Source of the DNA: Natronoflexus pectinivorans
GTDB lineage: Bacteria; Bacteroidota; Bacteroidia; Bacteroidales; Marinilabiliaceae
NCBI RefSeq assembly: GCF_004345615.1
Contig: NZ_SLWK01000007.1
Coordinates: 62,001 to 126,000, forward strand
Length of the DNA: 64,000 nucleotides
Reading direction: 5' to 3'
In this document: one piece after another, positions 26,305 through 34,012 of the stretch
How positions within the stretch are numbered: the first letter of the stretch is position 1
How the letters are laid out: the number at the start of each line of letters is the position of its first letter
Made by a program: the position numbers and the translations under genes
The notes under the pieces: model-generated
What the model saw: only the letters and a program-made list of their open reading frames with translations
Told to the model about the DNA's origin: nothing
Databases searched by the model: none

Positions 26305-28020
26305 ATGAATTTACAACGAGAAATGCAAAGCAAATTAAATAAAACCAATGGCGAATATCTTTTGACGGATAAAAAAAATATCGCTGTAATGAATCGGGGA
26401 AAATCAAATACTTTATATGTGATATATGGCAGTCGCACGGGAAACTCCCGTGCTGCTGCTGAACTGGCTTTTGAGTATGGGAAATATATTGGGATGGATT
26501 GTGAACTATTGGATATGAAGGAGTTTCCGTATAACGAGATTCAGTATATCCGAAACATTTTAATTGCTGTTAGCACCCATGGTGAAGGTGATCCGCCTGC
26601 TGTAGTTGAGGCATTTTATCAATTCATGCATGGCGATGATGTTCCCTCAATGAGCGGCGTAAATTTCAGCATATTGGCACTTGGAGACAGCAGCTATAAG
26701 GATTTTTGTAAAACAGGTCATGATTTTCGTAAGCGATTGATCAGTCTGGGTGCCAAAGAGGTTTATCCAATTGTGGAATGTGATATTGATTACGAGGAAA
26801 ATGCCAAAAAGTGGGTAGTTGCAGCTGTTGATTTATTCGAGAAAAAGCTTCCAAGGATCAATCAGAGACCAAACAAGGAGTTTGCCTTCGAATTAAATAA
26901 ACGGGAGTTGGACGACTATAACGCTTTTTACGCTAAAGTAATGAAAAAAGGGCTGTTAACCGCCAAGGGTTATAATAAGAGAACTTATCATTTAACCCTT
27001 GATATGAATGGCTTTAAAGGGGAGTTTCATCCGGGCGATTCTTTTGGTGTTTACGCCATCAATTCTCGTTTGCTGGTAGATAAGATTCTACGAGCGATGA
27101 AATATGACGGAACGCACCGGGTTCTGGTAGATAATAAATCAAAAATGTTGAAAGAGACTTTGGTGCATGACTTTGAGATCACCATGGTAACTCCGGTTGT
27201 GATTAAAAAGTATGCTGAATTAGCCGGACACCGAGATCTTGCAAAGCTTGTTGCCAATGAACTACAGATGATTGCTTTTTGTGAGTTTCATGACGTGCTC
27301 GACTTGGTCACCATGTTTCCGGCACAGGTTGATCAGCAGCAATTTCTTTCCATACTGAGAAAACTAAACCCCAGATTGTATTCTGTGGCAGCCAGTTCTT
27401 TGGCTCATCCCGGAGAGTTACACCTTACAGCAGGAATCATTGAATATCCACTCTATAACCGCAAACATTCAGGTGTTTGCTCGTCCATGTTTGCCGATAG
27501 GTTAGAAGAAGGGGACACCCTTGCATTATTTCATGAGCCCAATGAGTCTTTCAGATTACCGACAGATGATTCTTTGCCGGTTATTATGGTAGCAACTGGT
27601 ACAGGTATCGCACCTTTTCGGGGTTTTTTGCAGGAACGGGCATTTCGAAAAGCAGAGGGCGCAAACTGGCTTTTCTTTGGAGATCGTTATTCTTCAAGTG
27701 ATTTTCTGTACGGCAGAGAGTTGGAAGATTTCTTTGAATCGGGTTTGTTAACCCGATTGAATCTGGCTTTTTCTCGCGACTATAAGGAGAAAATATACGT
27801 TCAGGATTTGATGGAGAAGAATGGTAAGGAAATTTTTGAGTGGATTGATGAACGTGGTGCCATCATATACATCTGTGGTAATAAGCGAACCATAGGGCAG
27901 GATGCGAGGGAATCATTGAAACGAATAATTAACATTTACCGGGATATTGATGATCCGGCGCCGGATGAGTATTTGAAGAAGTTAGTATTTGAAAAACGAC
28001 TAAGAACCGATTTGTATTAG
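26305..28020 (+). CDS. Diflavin reductase (flavodoxin + ferredoxin-NADP reductase; CysJ/CPR-like)
   Basis: A 571-residue soluble reductase. The N-terminal flavodoxin domain (about 36-180) has FMN loops SRTGNS, STHGEGDPP and LALGDSSY. The C-terminal part has the FAD motif RLYSVAAS (about 357-364), GVCSSMFAD, the NADPH motif GTGIAPFRGF (about 432-441), YICGN and a terminal aromatic residue (RTDLY), as in CysJ and cytochrome P450 reductase. It moves electrons from NADPH through FAD and FMN to a partner. No sulfite reductase hemoprotein is nearby; the KamA-like enzyme directly upstream is the likely partner (inference). The start is taken as ATG 26305; GTG 26299 is also in frame. Confidence 0.88.
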   Translation: MNLQREMQSKLNKTNGEYLLTDKKNIAVMNRGKSNTLYVIYGSRTGNSRAAAELAFEYGKYIGMDCELLDMKEFPYNEIQYIRNILIAVSTHGEGDPPAVVEAFYQFMHGDDVPSMSGVNFSILALGDSSYKDFCKTGHDFRKRLISLGAKEVYPIVECDIDYEENAKKWVVAAVDLFEKKLPRINQRPNKEFAFELNKRELDDYNAFYAKVMKKGLLTAKGYNKRTYHLTLDMNGFKGEFHPGDSFGVYAINSRLLVDKILRAMKYDGTHRVLVDNKSKMLKETLVHDFEITMVTPVVIKKYAELAGHRDLAKLVANELQMIAFCEFHDVLDLVTMFPAQVDQQQFLSILRKLNPRLYSVAASSLAHPGELHLTAGIIEYPLYNRKHSGVCSSMFADRLEEGDTLALFHEPNESFRLPTDDSLPVIMVATGTGIAPFRGFLQERAFRKAEGANWLFFGDRYSSSDFLYGRELEDFFESGLLTRLNLAFSRDYKEKIYVQDLMEKNGKEIFEWIDERGAIIYICGNKRTIGQDARESLKRIINIYRDIDDPAPDEYLKKLVFEKRLRTDLY

Positions 28021-28113
28021 TTTTTTTATTGTTTGGGTCATATATGACAGGGGCTTTCTTTTATAATTGGGGAGAAAATCATTCAGTATATCCTTTTTGC
28101 CTGATACTTATCG

Positions 28114-28144
28114 TTGTTGTATTGCGATACAATTCTTATATTTG
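28114..28144 (+). promoter_or_regulatory. Promoter of the M3 peptidase gene
   Basis: TTGTTG (28114-28119) and -7 box TATATTTG (28137-28144) fit the Bacteroidota promoter pattern. Transcription should start near 28151, immediately before a 24-base palindrome. Confidence 0.55.
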
Positions 28145-28151
28145 AGGCAGT

Positions 28152-28175
28152 TGAACAAACCATATGGTTTGTTCA
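28152..28175. promoter_or_regulatory. 24-base perfect palindrome at the M3 peptidase transcription start
   Basis: A perfect inverted repeat centred on CCATATGG (arms begin TGAACAAAC). It starts where transcription is expected to begin, so it could be an operator or a 5' leader hairpin. It could instead terminate the upstream reductase gene, but it lies 130 bases past that stop. Confidence 0.5.
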
Positions 28176-28232
28176 TTTTGTTCGCATTTTTTTCCGGTAA
28201 ACCTAATTGTAACGCATTAACACATTAGTAAA

Positions 28233-30335
28233 ATGAAAAAATTATTTGGTTTTATTTTAACACTCGTCTTTATGGCATCATGTGCTACAACGGATGAAAA
28301 TCCGTTTTTTTCTGATTATGATACTCCGTTTGGAGTTCCGCCCTTTCATTTAATTGAAAACTCTCATTTCATTCCTGCCTTTGAAGAAGGAGTTCGTCAA
28401 CAGGAAGCTGAAATTGCAGCCATTATAACTAATCCTGCACTACCTGATTTTGATAATACTGTGGCAGCGCTTGATTACAGCGGCGATTTGCTGAATCGTG
28501 TAGCCTCTGTGTTTTATAATTATAACTCATCCAATACATCAGATGAAATTCAGGCATTGGCTCAGGAAGTTGCGCCTATGATGTCATCTCATAGAGATAA
28601 CATCAGTCTGAATCCTGCGTTATTTTCAAGGATTCAGACCGTTTACAATCAAAAAGATGAACTGGATTTGACCGAAGAGCAAGCCATGCTCCTGGAAGAG
28701 ACCTACCAGAGTTTTGTTCGCAATGGAGCAGCGCTTCCGGCCGAGCAGCAGGAGCGTTTTCGTGAAATAAATCAGGAGTTGTCGGTTCTCACTTTGCGTT
28801 TTGGTCAAAATGTTTTGGCAGATGTTAACGATTTCAAACTTTGGATTGATGATGAGGCTGATCTTGCAGGTTTGCCCGGTTCAGTGGTTGATGCTGCTGC
28901 CGAAGCAGCAGCTGCTGAAGGTCAGGAAGGCAAGTGGTTGTTTACCCTTCATAACCCCAGCGTTATGCCATTCCTAACTTATGCCGACAACCGCGATCTA
29001 CGTGAGAAAATGAATCGTGCATATGTGCTTCGTGGAAATAATGATAATGATAACAACAACCAGGAGATCATCAATCGTTTGGTTGAGTTGCGTCTTGAGC
29101 GTTCAAAAATGCTTGGGTTTGATACATATGCCGATTTTGCTTTGCAAAACCGCATGGCTGGAAATGTAGAAACTGTTGAGACCTTCCTGAAAGATTTATG
29201 GACAGCTGCACTTCCCATTGCACGTGACGAGGCTGTTGAACTGCAAAAAATGATTACCAGCGAGGGAGGTGATTTTGAACTTGCATATTGGGATTGGCGC
29301 TATTACGCTGAAAAAGTGCGTAAAGCAAAATATGATCTTGATGAAGGTGAAATCAGCCAGTATTTTGAAATCAATAATGTTCGCGATGGTATTTTTATGA
29401 TTGTGAATAAGCTTTGGGGATTGGAATTTGTTGAGCGTCCAGACGTTCCTGTTTACCATCCCGATGCTACTGCGTGGGAGGTTCTCGAAGCTGATGGTTC
29501 TCATCTTGGTATTTTATACATGGATATGCACCCGCGTGCAAGCAAGAGAGGTGGAGCATGGATGAGTAGCTACCGCAGGCAGCAGGTAACTCAGGATGGG
29601 GAGTTTGTACACCCCATAATTACCATTGTTTGTAACTTTACTGCACCCAGCGGAAACCAGCCTGCTTTGCTTACTTTCGACGAAATGACCACCTTCTTTC
29701 ACGAGTTTGGACATGCCATTCATGGTTTGATGTCGGATGTTATTTATCCCGGTCTGGCTGGAACTTCTGTCCCTCGTGATTTTGTTGAGTTGCCATCACA
29801 AGTACTTGAGAACTGGGCAAAACATCCCGATGTTTTGAAAATGTTTGCAAAACATTACGAAACAGGAGAAACCATTACTGATGAATTAATTGACAGAATT
29901 ATGGCCAGTGCCAATTTTAACCAGGGATTTGCAACAGTTGAGTTTTTGGCATCTGCACTCCTTGATATGGATTACCATACCAAAACCGTGTTTGAATCTT
30001 TTGATGTAAACGAATTTGAAACTCGTGTTCAGAATCGTTACGACATGATGGATGAAATTTATTTCCGCCATGGTAGTACACATTTCCAGCATATTTTCTC
30101 AGGAGGTTACTCTGCCGGTTATTACAGCTACATTTGGGCGGGTGTTTTAGATGCCGATGCCTTTGAGGCGTTTGTTGAAACCGGAGATCTGTTCCACCAG
30201 GAAACAGCCAGAAAATTCCGTACAGAGATTCTTGAGCGCGGTGGTACCCGTGATGCTATGGAAATGTATAAATCTTTCCGTGGAAAGGAACCCGGAATTG
30301 AACCTCTTTTAAGACAACGTGGCTTAGTAAGATAA
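28233..30335 (+). CDS. M3 family metallopeptidase lipoprotein (dipeptidyl carboxypeptidase / oligopeptidase type)
   Basis: A 700-residue zinc peptidase that trims short peptides. The lipobox FMASC (C17) predicts anchoring in the envelope, so it acts on periplasmic or external peptides. The M3 zinc motif HEFGH is in FFHEFGHAIHGLMSD, with the third ligand glutamate further on in DFVELPSQVLENW. The overall layout (helical N-terminus, catalytic C-terminus) matches Dcp-like enzymes, which remove C-terminal dipeptides. Dcp in E. coli is soluble; the lipoprotein form is common in Bacteroidota. It ends at a strong bidirectional terminator. Confidence 0.92.
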   Translation: MKKLFGFILTLVFMASCATTDENPFFSDYDTPFGVPPFHLIENSHFIPAFEEGVRQQEAEIAAIITNPALPDFDNTVAALDYSGDLLNRVASVFYNYNSSNTSDEIQALAQEVAPMMSSHRDNISLNPALFSRIQTVYNQKDELDLTEEQAMLLEETYQSFVRNGAALPAEQQERFREINQELSVLTLRFGQNVLADVNDFKLWIDDEADLAGLPGSVVDAAAEAAAAEGQEGKWLFTLHNPSVMPFLTYADNRDLREKMNRAYVLRGNNDNDNNNQEIINRLVELRLERSKMLGFDTYADFALQNRMAGNVETVETFLKDLWTAALPIARDEAVELQKMITSEGGDFELAYWDWRYYAEKVRKAKYDLDEGEISQYFEINNVRDGIFMIVNKLWGLEFVERPDVPVYHPDATAWEVLEADGSHLGILYMDMHPRASKRGGAWMSSYRRQQVTQDGEFVHPIITIVCNFTAPSGNQPALLTFDEMTTFFHEFGHAIHGLMSDVIYPGLAGTSVPRDFVELPSQVLENWAKHPDVLKMFAKHYETGETITDELIDRIMASANFNQGFATVEFLASALLDMDYHTKTVFESFDVNEFETRVQNRYDMMDEIYFRHGSTHFQHIFSGGYSAGYYSYIWAGVLDADAFEAFVETGDLFHQETARKFRTEILERGGTRDAMEMYKSFRGKEPGIEPLLRQRGLVR

Positions 30336-30355
30336 GGATATTTATAATTCAATAG

Positions 30356-30395
30356 AAATAAAGAGGCTGTCACTTATTGGACAGCCTCTTTATTT
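30356..30395. terminator. Bidirectional terminator, M3 peptidase / pyrF
   Basis: A 16-base perfect stem (30356-30371 with 30380-30395) and an 8-base loop, with A-rich and T-rich outer arms, between two convergent genes. Confidence 0.88.
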
Positions 30396-30420
30396 CTAAA
30401 TTATTTTAAAAAAACTACTT

Positions 30421-31242
30421 CTATAAATATTTCTCCAGAAGAGCAGCCATTTCATCTCTCACTTCTACAGCTGCTTCGCGAGCCTTTTCTGCGAATTTTT
30501 CATCCTTCCCGGCATAAATAATCTGCCGTGAAGAGTTCACCAGTAAACCGCACTGTTTGTTTAGTCCGTTTTTGGCTACCTCTTCAAGACTTCCGCCCTG
30601 TGCTCCAACGCCCGGTACCAACAGGAAATGGTTGGGGATGATTTTTCTGATATCAGCAAGCATTTCTGCACGGGTTGCACCTACAACATACATCATGTTG
30701 TCTTCATTTCCCCATTTTGATGAAGTTTTAATCACTCGTTCAAAAAGTTTTTCGTTGTTTTCGGTCATGTACTGGAAATCATCAGCCCCTTTATTGGAGG
30801 TGAGAGCCAGCAGAATAACCCACTTCCCTACGTAAGTAAAGAATGGTGTAACAGAATCTTCTCCCATGTATGGTGCCACTGTCACTGCATCGAAATCCAT
30901 GGCATCGAAAAACGCACGAGCATAAAGGTTCGAAGTGTTTCCTATGTCGCCGCGTTTGGCGTCGGCAATGATAAACAGATCGGGGTAGTTATAGCGGATG
31001 TAGTTCACTGTTTTTTCCAGACTGTTCCAGCCATTCACACCCAGACTTTCGTAAAATGCCAGATTGGGTTTGTAAGCCACAGCAAGGTCGTGAGTTGCAT
31101 CAATAATCTCCTTGTTAAAGGCGAAAATTGGGTCGGTTGTATCCAGCAATTGGCGTGGAATTTTCTGAATATCAGTATCCAGACCAATGCATAAAAAGCT
31201 CTTCTTGGCTTTTATCTGGTTAAAAAGTTCTGCTGATGTCAT
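30421..31242 (-). CDS. pyrF: Orotidine-5'-phosphate decarboxylase
   Basis: Decarboxylates OMP to UMP, the last step of pyrimidine synthesis. A 273-residue long-form enzyme with the catalytic motif [13 protein letters not shown] (about 90-102; Lys flanked by Asp). The N-terminal FLCIGLDTD and later VPGVGAQGG phosphate-binding loop are also present. Length and motif place it in the larger (type 2) bacterial group. Confidence 0.95.
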   Translation of the reverse strand: MTSAELFNQIKAKKSFLCIGLDTDIQKIPRQLLDTTDPIFAFNKEIIDATHDLAVAYKPNLAFYESLGVNGWNSLEKTVNYIRYNYPDLFIIADAKRGDIGNTSNLYARAFFDAMDFDAVTVAPYMGEDSVTPFFTYVGKWVILLALTSNKGADDFQYMTENNEKLFERVIKTSSKWGNEDNMMYVVGATRAEMLADIRKIIPNHFLLVPGVGAQGGSLEEVAKNGLNKQCGLLVNSSRQIIYAGKDEKFAEKAREAAVEVRDEMAALLEKYL

Positions 31243-31332
31243 AACTGTTGTTTTTTATATCCGGATTACAATATGTGGTTAATGGTAAGCCTGTTATTCC
31301 ATATGGAAAAAGCGCAAAAATTTAAAGTCTTT

Positions 31333-31560
31333 CCCGCTGCACTACAATATACTTCAAGCCCTTCCGGTCCTATCCCTTAAATATGAATACCCTTTGCTGC
31401 ATAACCATGAACAATAAACTAAAAAGTATACTCCATTCGCGGGTTCCGATATTCGGCATTCCGCTATACTTCAACTCCGCTACGCTCCGAAACCCTTCCC
31501 GATCCTCGGAACTTCGCTACGCTTCGAAACCATAAACTTTGAACTATAAACTTTGAACTT
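31333..31560. repeat. Degenerate tandem repeats in the pyrF-prfA gap
   Basis: The 330-base gap between prfA and pyrF has no gene but is repetitive. CCGCTACGCTCCGAAACC (about 31477-31494) recurs as TCGCTACGCTTCGAAACC (about 31514-31531), with weaker copies to the left from 31333. Two short hairpins share CCGA...TCGG arms (31446-31456 and 31499-31509). ATAAACTTTGAACT is perfectly duplicated at 31532-31545 and 31546-31559. This looks like a decayed family of dispersed intergenic repeats. Confidence 0.6.
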
Positions 31561-31572
31561 CAAACCTCAAAT

Positions 31573-32661
31573 CTACATCTCACTCTCCTTCAACCTTTCT
31601 GCGTTTTCTTCCATTTGAAGTTTGTCAATCAGTCCTTGAATGTCTCCATCCATCACAACCGGAAGATTGTACATGGTATAGTTTATTCTGTGGTCAGTTA
31701 CTCGTCCCTGTGGATAATTGTATGTACGAATTTTCGCCGAACGGTCTCCGGTCGATACCATTGTTTTTCGCTTGGATGATATCTCATCCAGATATTTTTG
31801 GTACTCCAGGTTATAAATTCTGGTGCGAAGTTCAACCATGGCCTTATCCAGGTTTTTCAACTGCGATTTTTGATCCTGACAAGTCACGACAATCCCCGTT
31901 GGAATGTGCGTTAGACGGATGGCCGAATAAGTGGTGTTAACCGACTGTCCTCCGGGTCCAGAGGAGCAATATGTGTCTTTTCTGATGTCTTCCTGTTTAA
32001 GTTGGATGTCAAACTCATCGGCTTCAGGGAGAACTGCCACCGAAGCCGCAGATGTATGCACACGCCCCTGCGTTTCGGTCTGAGGTACTCTCTGCACACG
32101 GTGAACGCCCGATTCATATTTCAGGATTCCGTAAACTCCGGCGCCGGTAACATTAAACACAACCTCTTTGTAGCCTCCTGAGGTTCCTTCCGAAACATGG
32201 GTTACTTCAGTTTTCCAACCTTTACGTTCACAAAATTTGGTGTACATTCTAAACAAATCACCGGCAAAAATTGCCGCCTCGTCACCTCCGGTTCCTCCTC
32301 TGATTTCCACTACCGCATTTTTAGCATCCTGTGGATCCGATGGCAACAGAAGCACTTTTATTTGTTCTTCCATTTCCGGAAGTTTGTCTTCCATCTCTTC
32401 CAGTTCCTCTTTGGCCATTTCTCGCATCTCTTCATCGCTCTCTTCTTTCAGCATCTGTTTTGTGCTGGCCATGTTTTCAATGAGGTTTTTGTACTCTTTG
32501 GAAACGCTCACAAGCTCTTCCAGCTCTTTGTATTCTTTGTTGAGCTTGATGTATCTTTTTGTGTCCGAAATGACTTCCGGGTCGGTTATTTGTTGTCCGA
32601 TTTCTTCAAAACGGAGGCGTATGGCCTCCAGTTTTTCTAAAAGTGAATTATTATTTGCCAT
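31573..32661 (-). CDS. prfA: Peptide chain release factor 1
   Basis: Terminates translation at UAA and UAG. A 362-residue protein with the catalytic GGQ in SSGPGGQSVNTTYSAIR (about 228-244), the acidic RGGTGGDEA stretch near 120, and the long N-terminal helical domain. Overlapping frames on the other strand are shadows of this gene. A repetitive gap follows its stop. Confidence 0.95.
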   Translation of the reverse strand: MANNNSLLEKLEAIRLRFEEIGQQITDPEVISDTKRYIKLNKEYKELEELVSVSKEYKNLIENMASTKQMLKEESDEEMREMAKEELEEMEDKLPEMEEQIKVLLLPSDPQDAKNAVVEIRGGTGGDEAAIFAGDLFRMYTKFCERKGWKTEVTHVSEGTSGGYKEVVFNVTGAGVYGILKYESGVHRVQRVPQTETQGRVHTSAASVAVLPEADEFDIQLKQEDIRKDTYCSSGPGGQSVNTTYSAIRLTHIPTGIVVTCQDQKSQLKNLDKAMVELRTRIYNLEYQKYLDEISSKRKTMVSTGDRSAKIRTYNYPQGRVTDHRINYTMYNLPVVMDGDIQGLIDKLQMEENAERLKESEM

Positions 32662-32779
32662 GATAAAATTTCTGTTGTTGAATGATTAGATAATTACAGG
32701 GTTTGGTTTAAATGAAATTTCAACAAGTGAGTTTTTTCTTGCACCATGATGCAAGAAATCTTGTCAAACCTGTCTATAT

Positions 32780-33949
32780 CTAATAGAAGAATTCACCAAA
32801 ACCACTTCTTATGGTAAGTTTTGGTTTTTCAAATGCTTCACATCTACCCACAATTTTAGCATCAATGTTAAATGCCTTTGAAATAGCAATGATTTCTTCG
32901 GCTATTTCAGGCTTTACATATAGTTCCATGCGATGGCCCATGTTAAAGACTTTATACATTTCGACCCATGGGGTTCCGGATTGTTCCTGAATGATTTTGA
33001 ACAATGGCGGTACCTCAAAAAGGTTATCTTTTATGATGTGCAAATTGTCAACAAAATGCAGTACTTTGGTTTGTGCTCCACCCGAACAGTGCACCATTCC
33101 GTGTATCTCGCTGCGCAGATTTTTTAAAATCTGCTTGATAACCGGTGCATAGGTACGGGTGGGAGAAAGCACCAGCTTTCCTGCATCAATCCCCAGATTT
33201 TCTATTTCCTGAGTGAGAGAATATTTTCCTGAATAAACCAACTCATCAGGGACTTGAGGGTCGAAACTCTCGGGATATTTTTCAGCCAGATATTTGTTAA
33301 AAACATCGTGTCTTGCAGATGTCAGGCCATTGCTGCCCATTCCGCCGTTGTACTCTGATTCATAGCTGGCCTGTCCGTAGGATGACAGTCCTACAATTAC
33401 ATCGCCTGCTGCTATGTTTCTGTTGCAGACGACGTCTTTTCGCGGCATTCTGCAGGTCACCGTTGAATCAACTATGATGGTTCTTACGAGGTCTCCCACA
33501 TCGGCTGTTTCGCCTCCGGTTGAGTAGATGGAAACATCGGCATCACGCAATTGCTGAAGAATCTCTTCTGTTCCATTAATAATGGCTGAGATAACTTCTC
33601 CCGGAATGAGGTTTTTGTTGCGTCCTATTGTGGAGGAGAGAAGGATGTTGTCGGTGGCTCCAACGCACAACAAGTCATCCACGTTCATAATGATGGCATC
33701 CTGTGCAATGCCTTTCCAAACAGAGAGGTCACCGGTTTCTTTCCAATACATGTAAGCCAAAGACGATTTGGTTCCGGCACCATCGGCATGCATGATGTTG
33801 CAATAATCGGGGTCTCCGGCCAGTATGTCAGGCACAATTTTACAAAAGGCTTTTGGAAAAAGACCTTTGTCTATGTTCTTGATGGCTTTATGCACATCTT
33901 CTTTCGACGCGGAAACGCCTCTTTGGTTGTATCTGGATTCAATACTCAC
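32780..33949 (-). CDS. purM: Phosphoribosylformylglycinamidine cyclo-ligase (AIR synthetase)
   Basis: Closes the imidazole ring in purine synthesis using ATP. The 389-residue protein has the PurM features NIMHADGAGTKSSLAYMYW, VDDLLCVGA and STGGETADVGDLVRT. The start is taken as GTG 33949 (VSIESRYNQRGVSASKEDV), because a TAATTTTG promoter box occupies 33980-33987, where the longer TTG-initiated frame (33982) would begin. The resulting length also fits close relatives in Bacteroidota, from memory. Confidence 0.9.
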   Translation of the reverse strand: MSIESRYNQRGVSASKEDVHKAIKNIDKGLFPKAFCKIVPDILAGDPDYCNIMHADGAGTKSSLAYMYWKETGDLSVWKGIAQDAIIMNVDDLLCVGATDNILLSSTIGRNKNLIPGEVISAIINGTEEILQQLRDADVSIYSTGGETADVGDLVRTIIVDSTVTCRMPRKDVVCNRNIAAGDVIVGLSSYGQASYESEYNGGMGSNGLTSARHDVFNKYLAEKYPESFDPQVPDELVYSGKYSLTQEIENLGIDAGKLVLSPTRTYAPVIKQILKNLRSEIHGMVHCSGGAQTKVLHFVDNLHIIKDNLFEVPPLFKIIQEQSGTPWVEMYKVFNMGHRMELYVKPEIAEEIIAISKAFNIDAKIVGRCEAFEKPKLTIRSGFGEFFY

Positions 33950-33979
33950 AGCAACAGTTTTTGTTGAAATTTGTGACCG

Positions 33980-34010
33980 CAAAATTAATACAATCTTTTG
34001 GGATCATCAA
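33980..34010 (-). promoter_or_regulatory. Promoter of purM
   Basis: -33 TTG (34008-34010) and -7 box TAATTTTG (33980-33987) on the minus strand, 20 bases apart. Expected transcription start near 33973, giving a leader of about 24 bases before GTG 33949. Confidence 0.6.
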
Positions 34011-34012
34011 CA

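Noticed and set aside
31333-31560. CRISPR-like reading of the repeats
   Set aside because: Units are degenerate, unequal and without regular spacers or cas genes.
32197-32689. Two long plus-strand frames opposite prfA
   Set aside because: Antisense shadows of a clear housekeeping gene; composition reflects the complement of charged helices.
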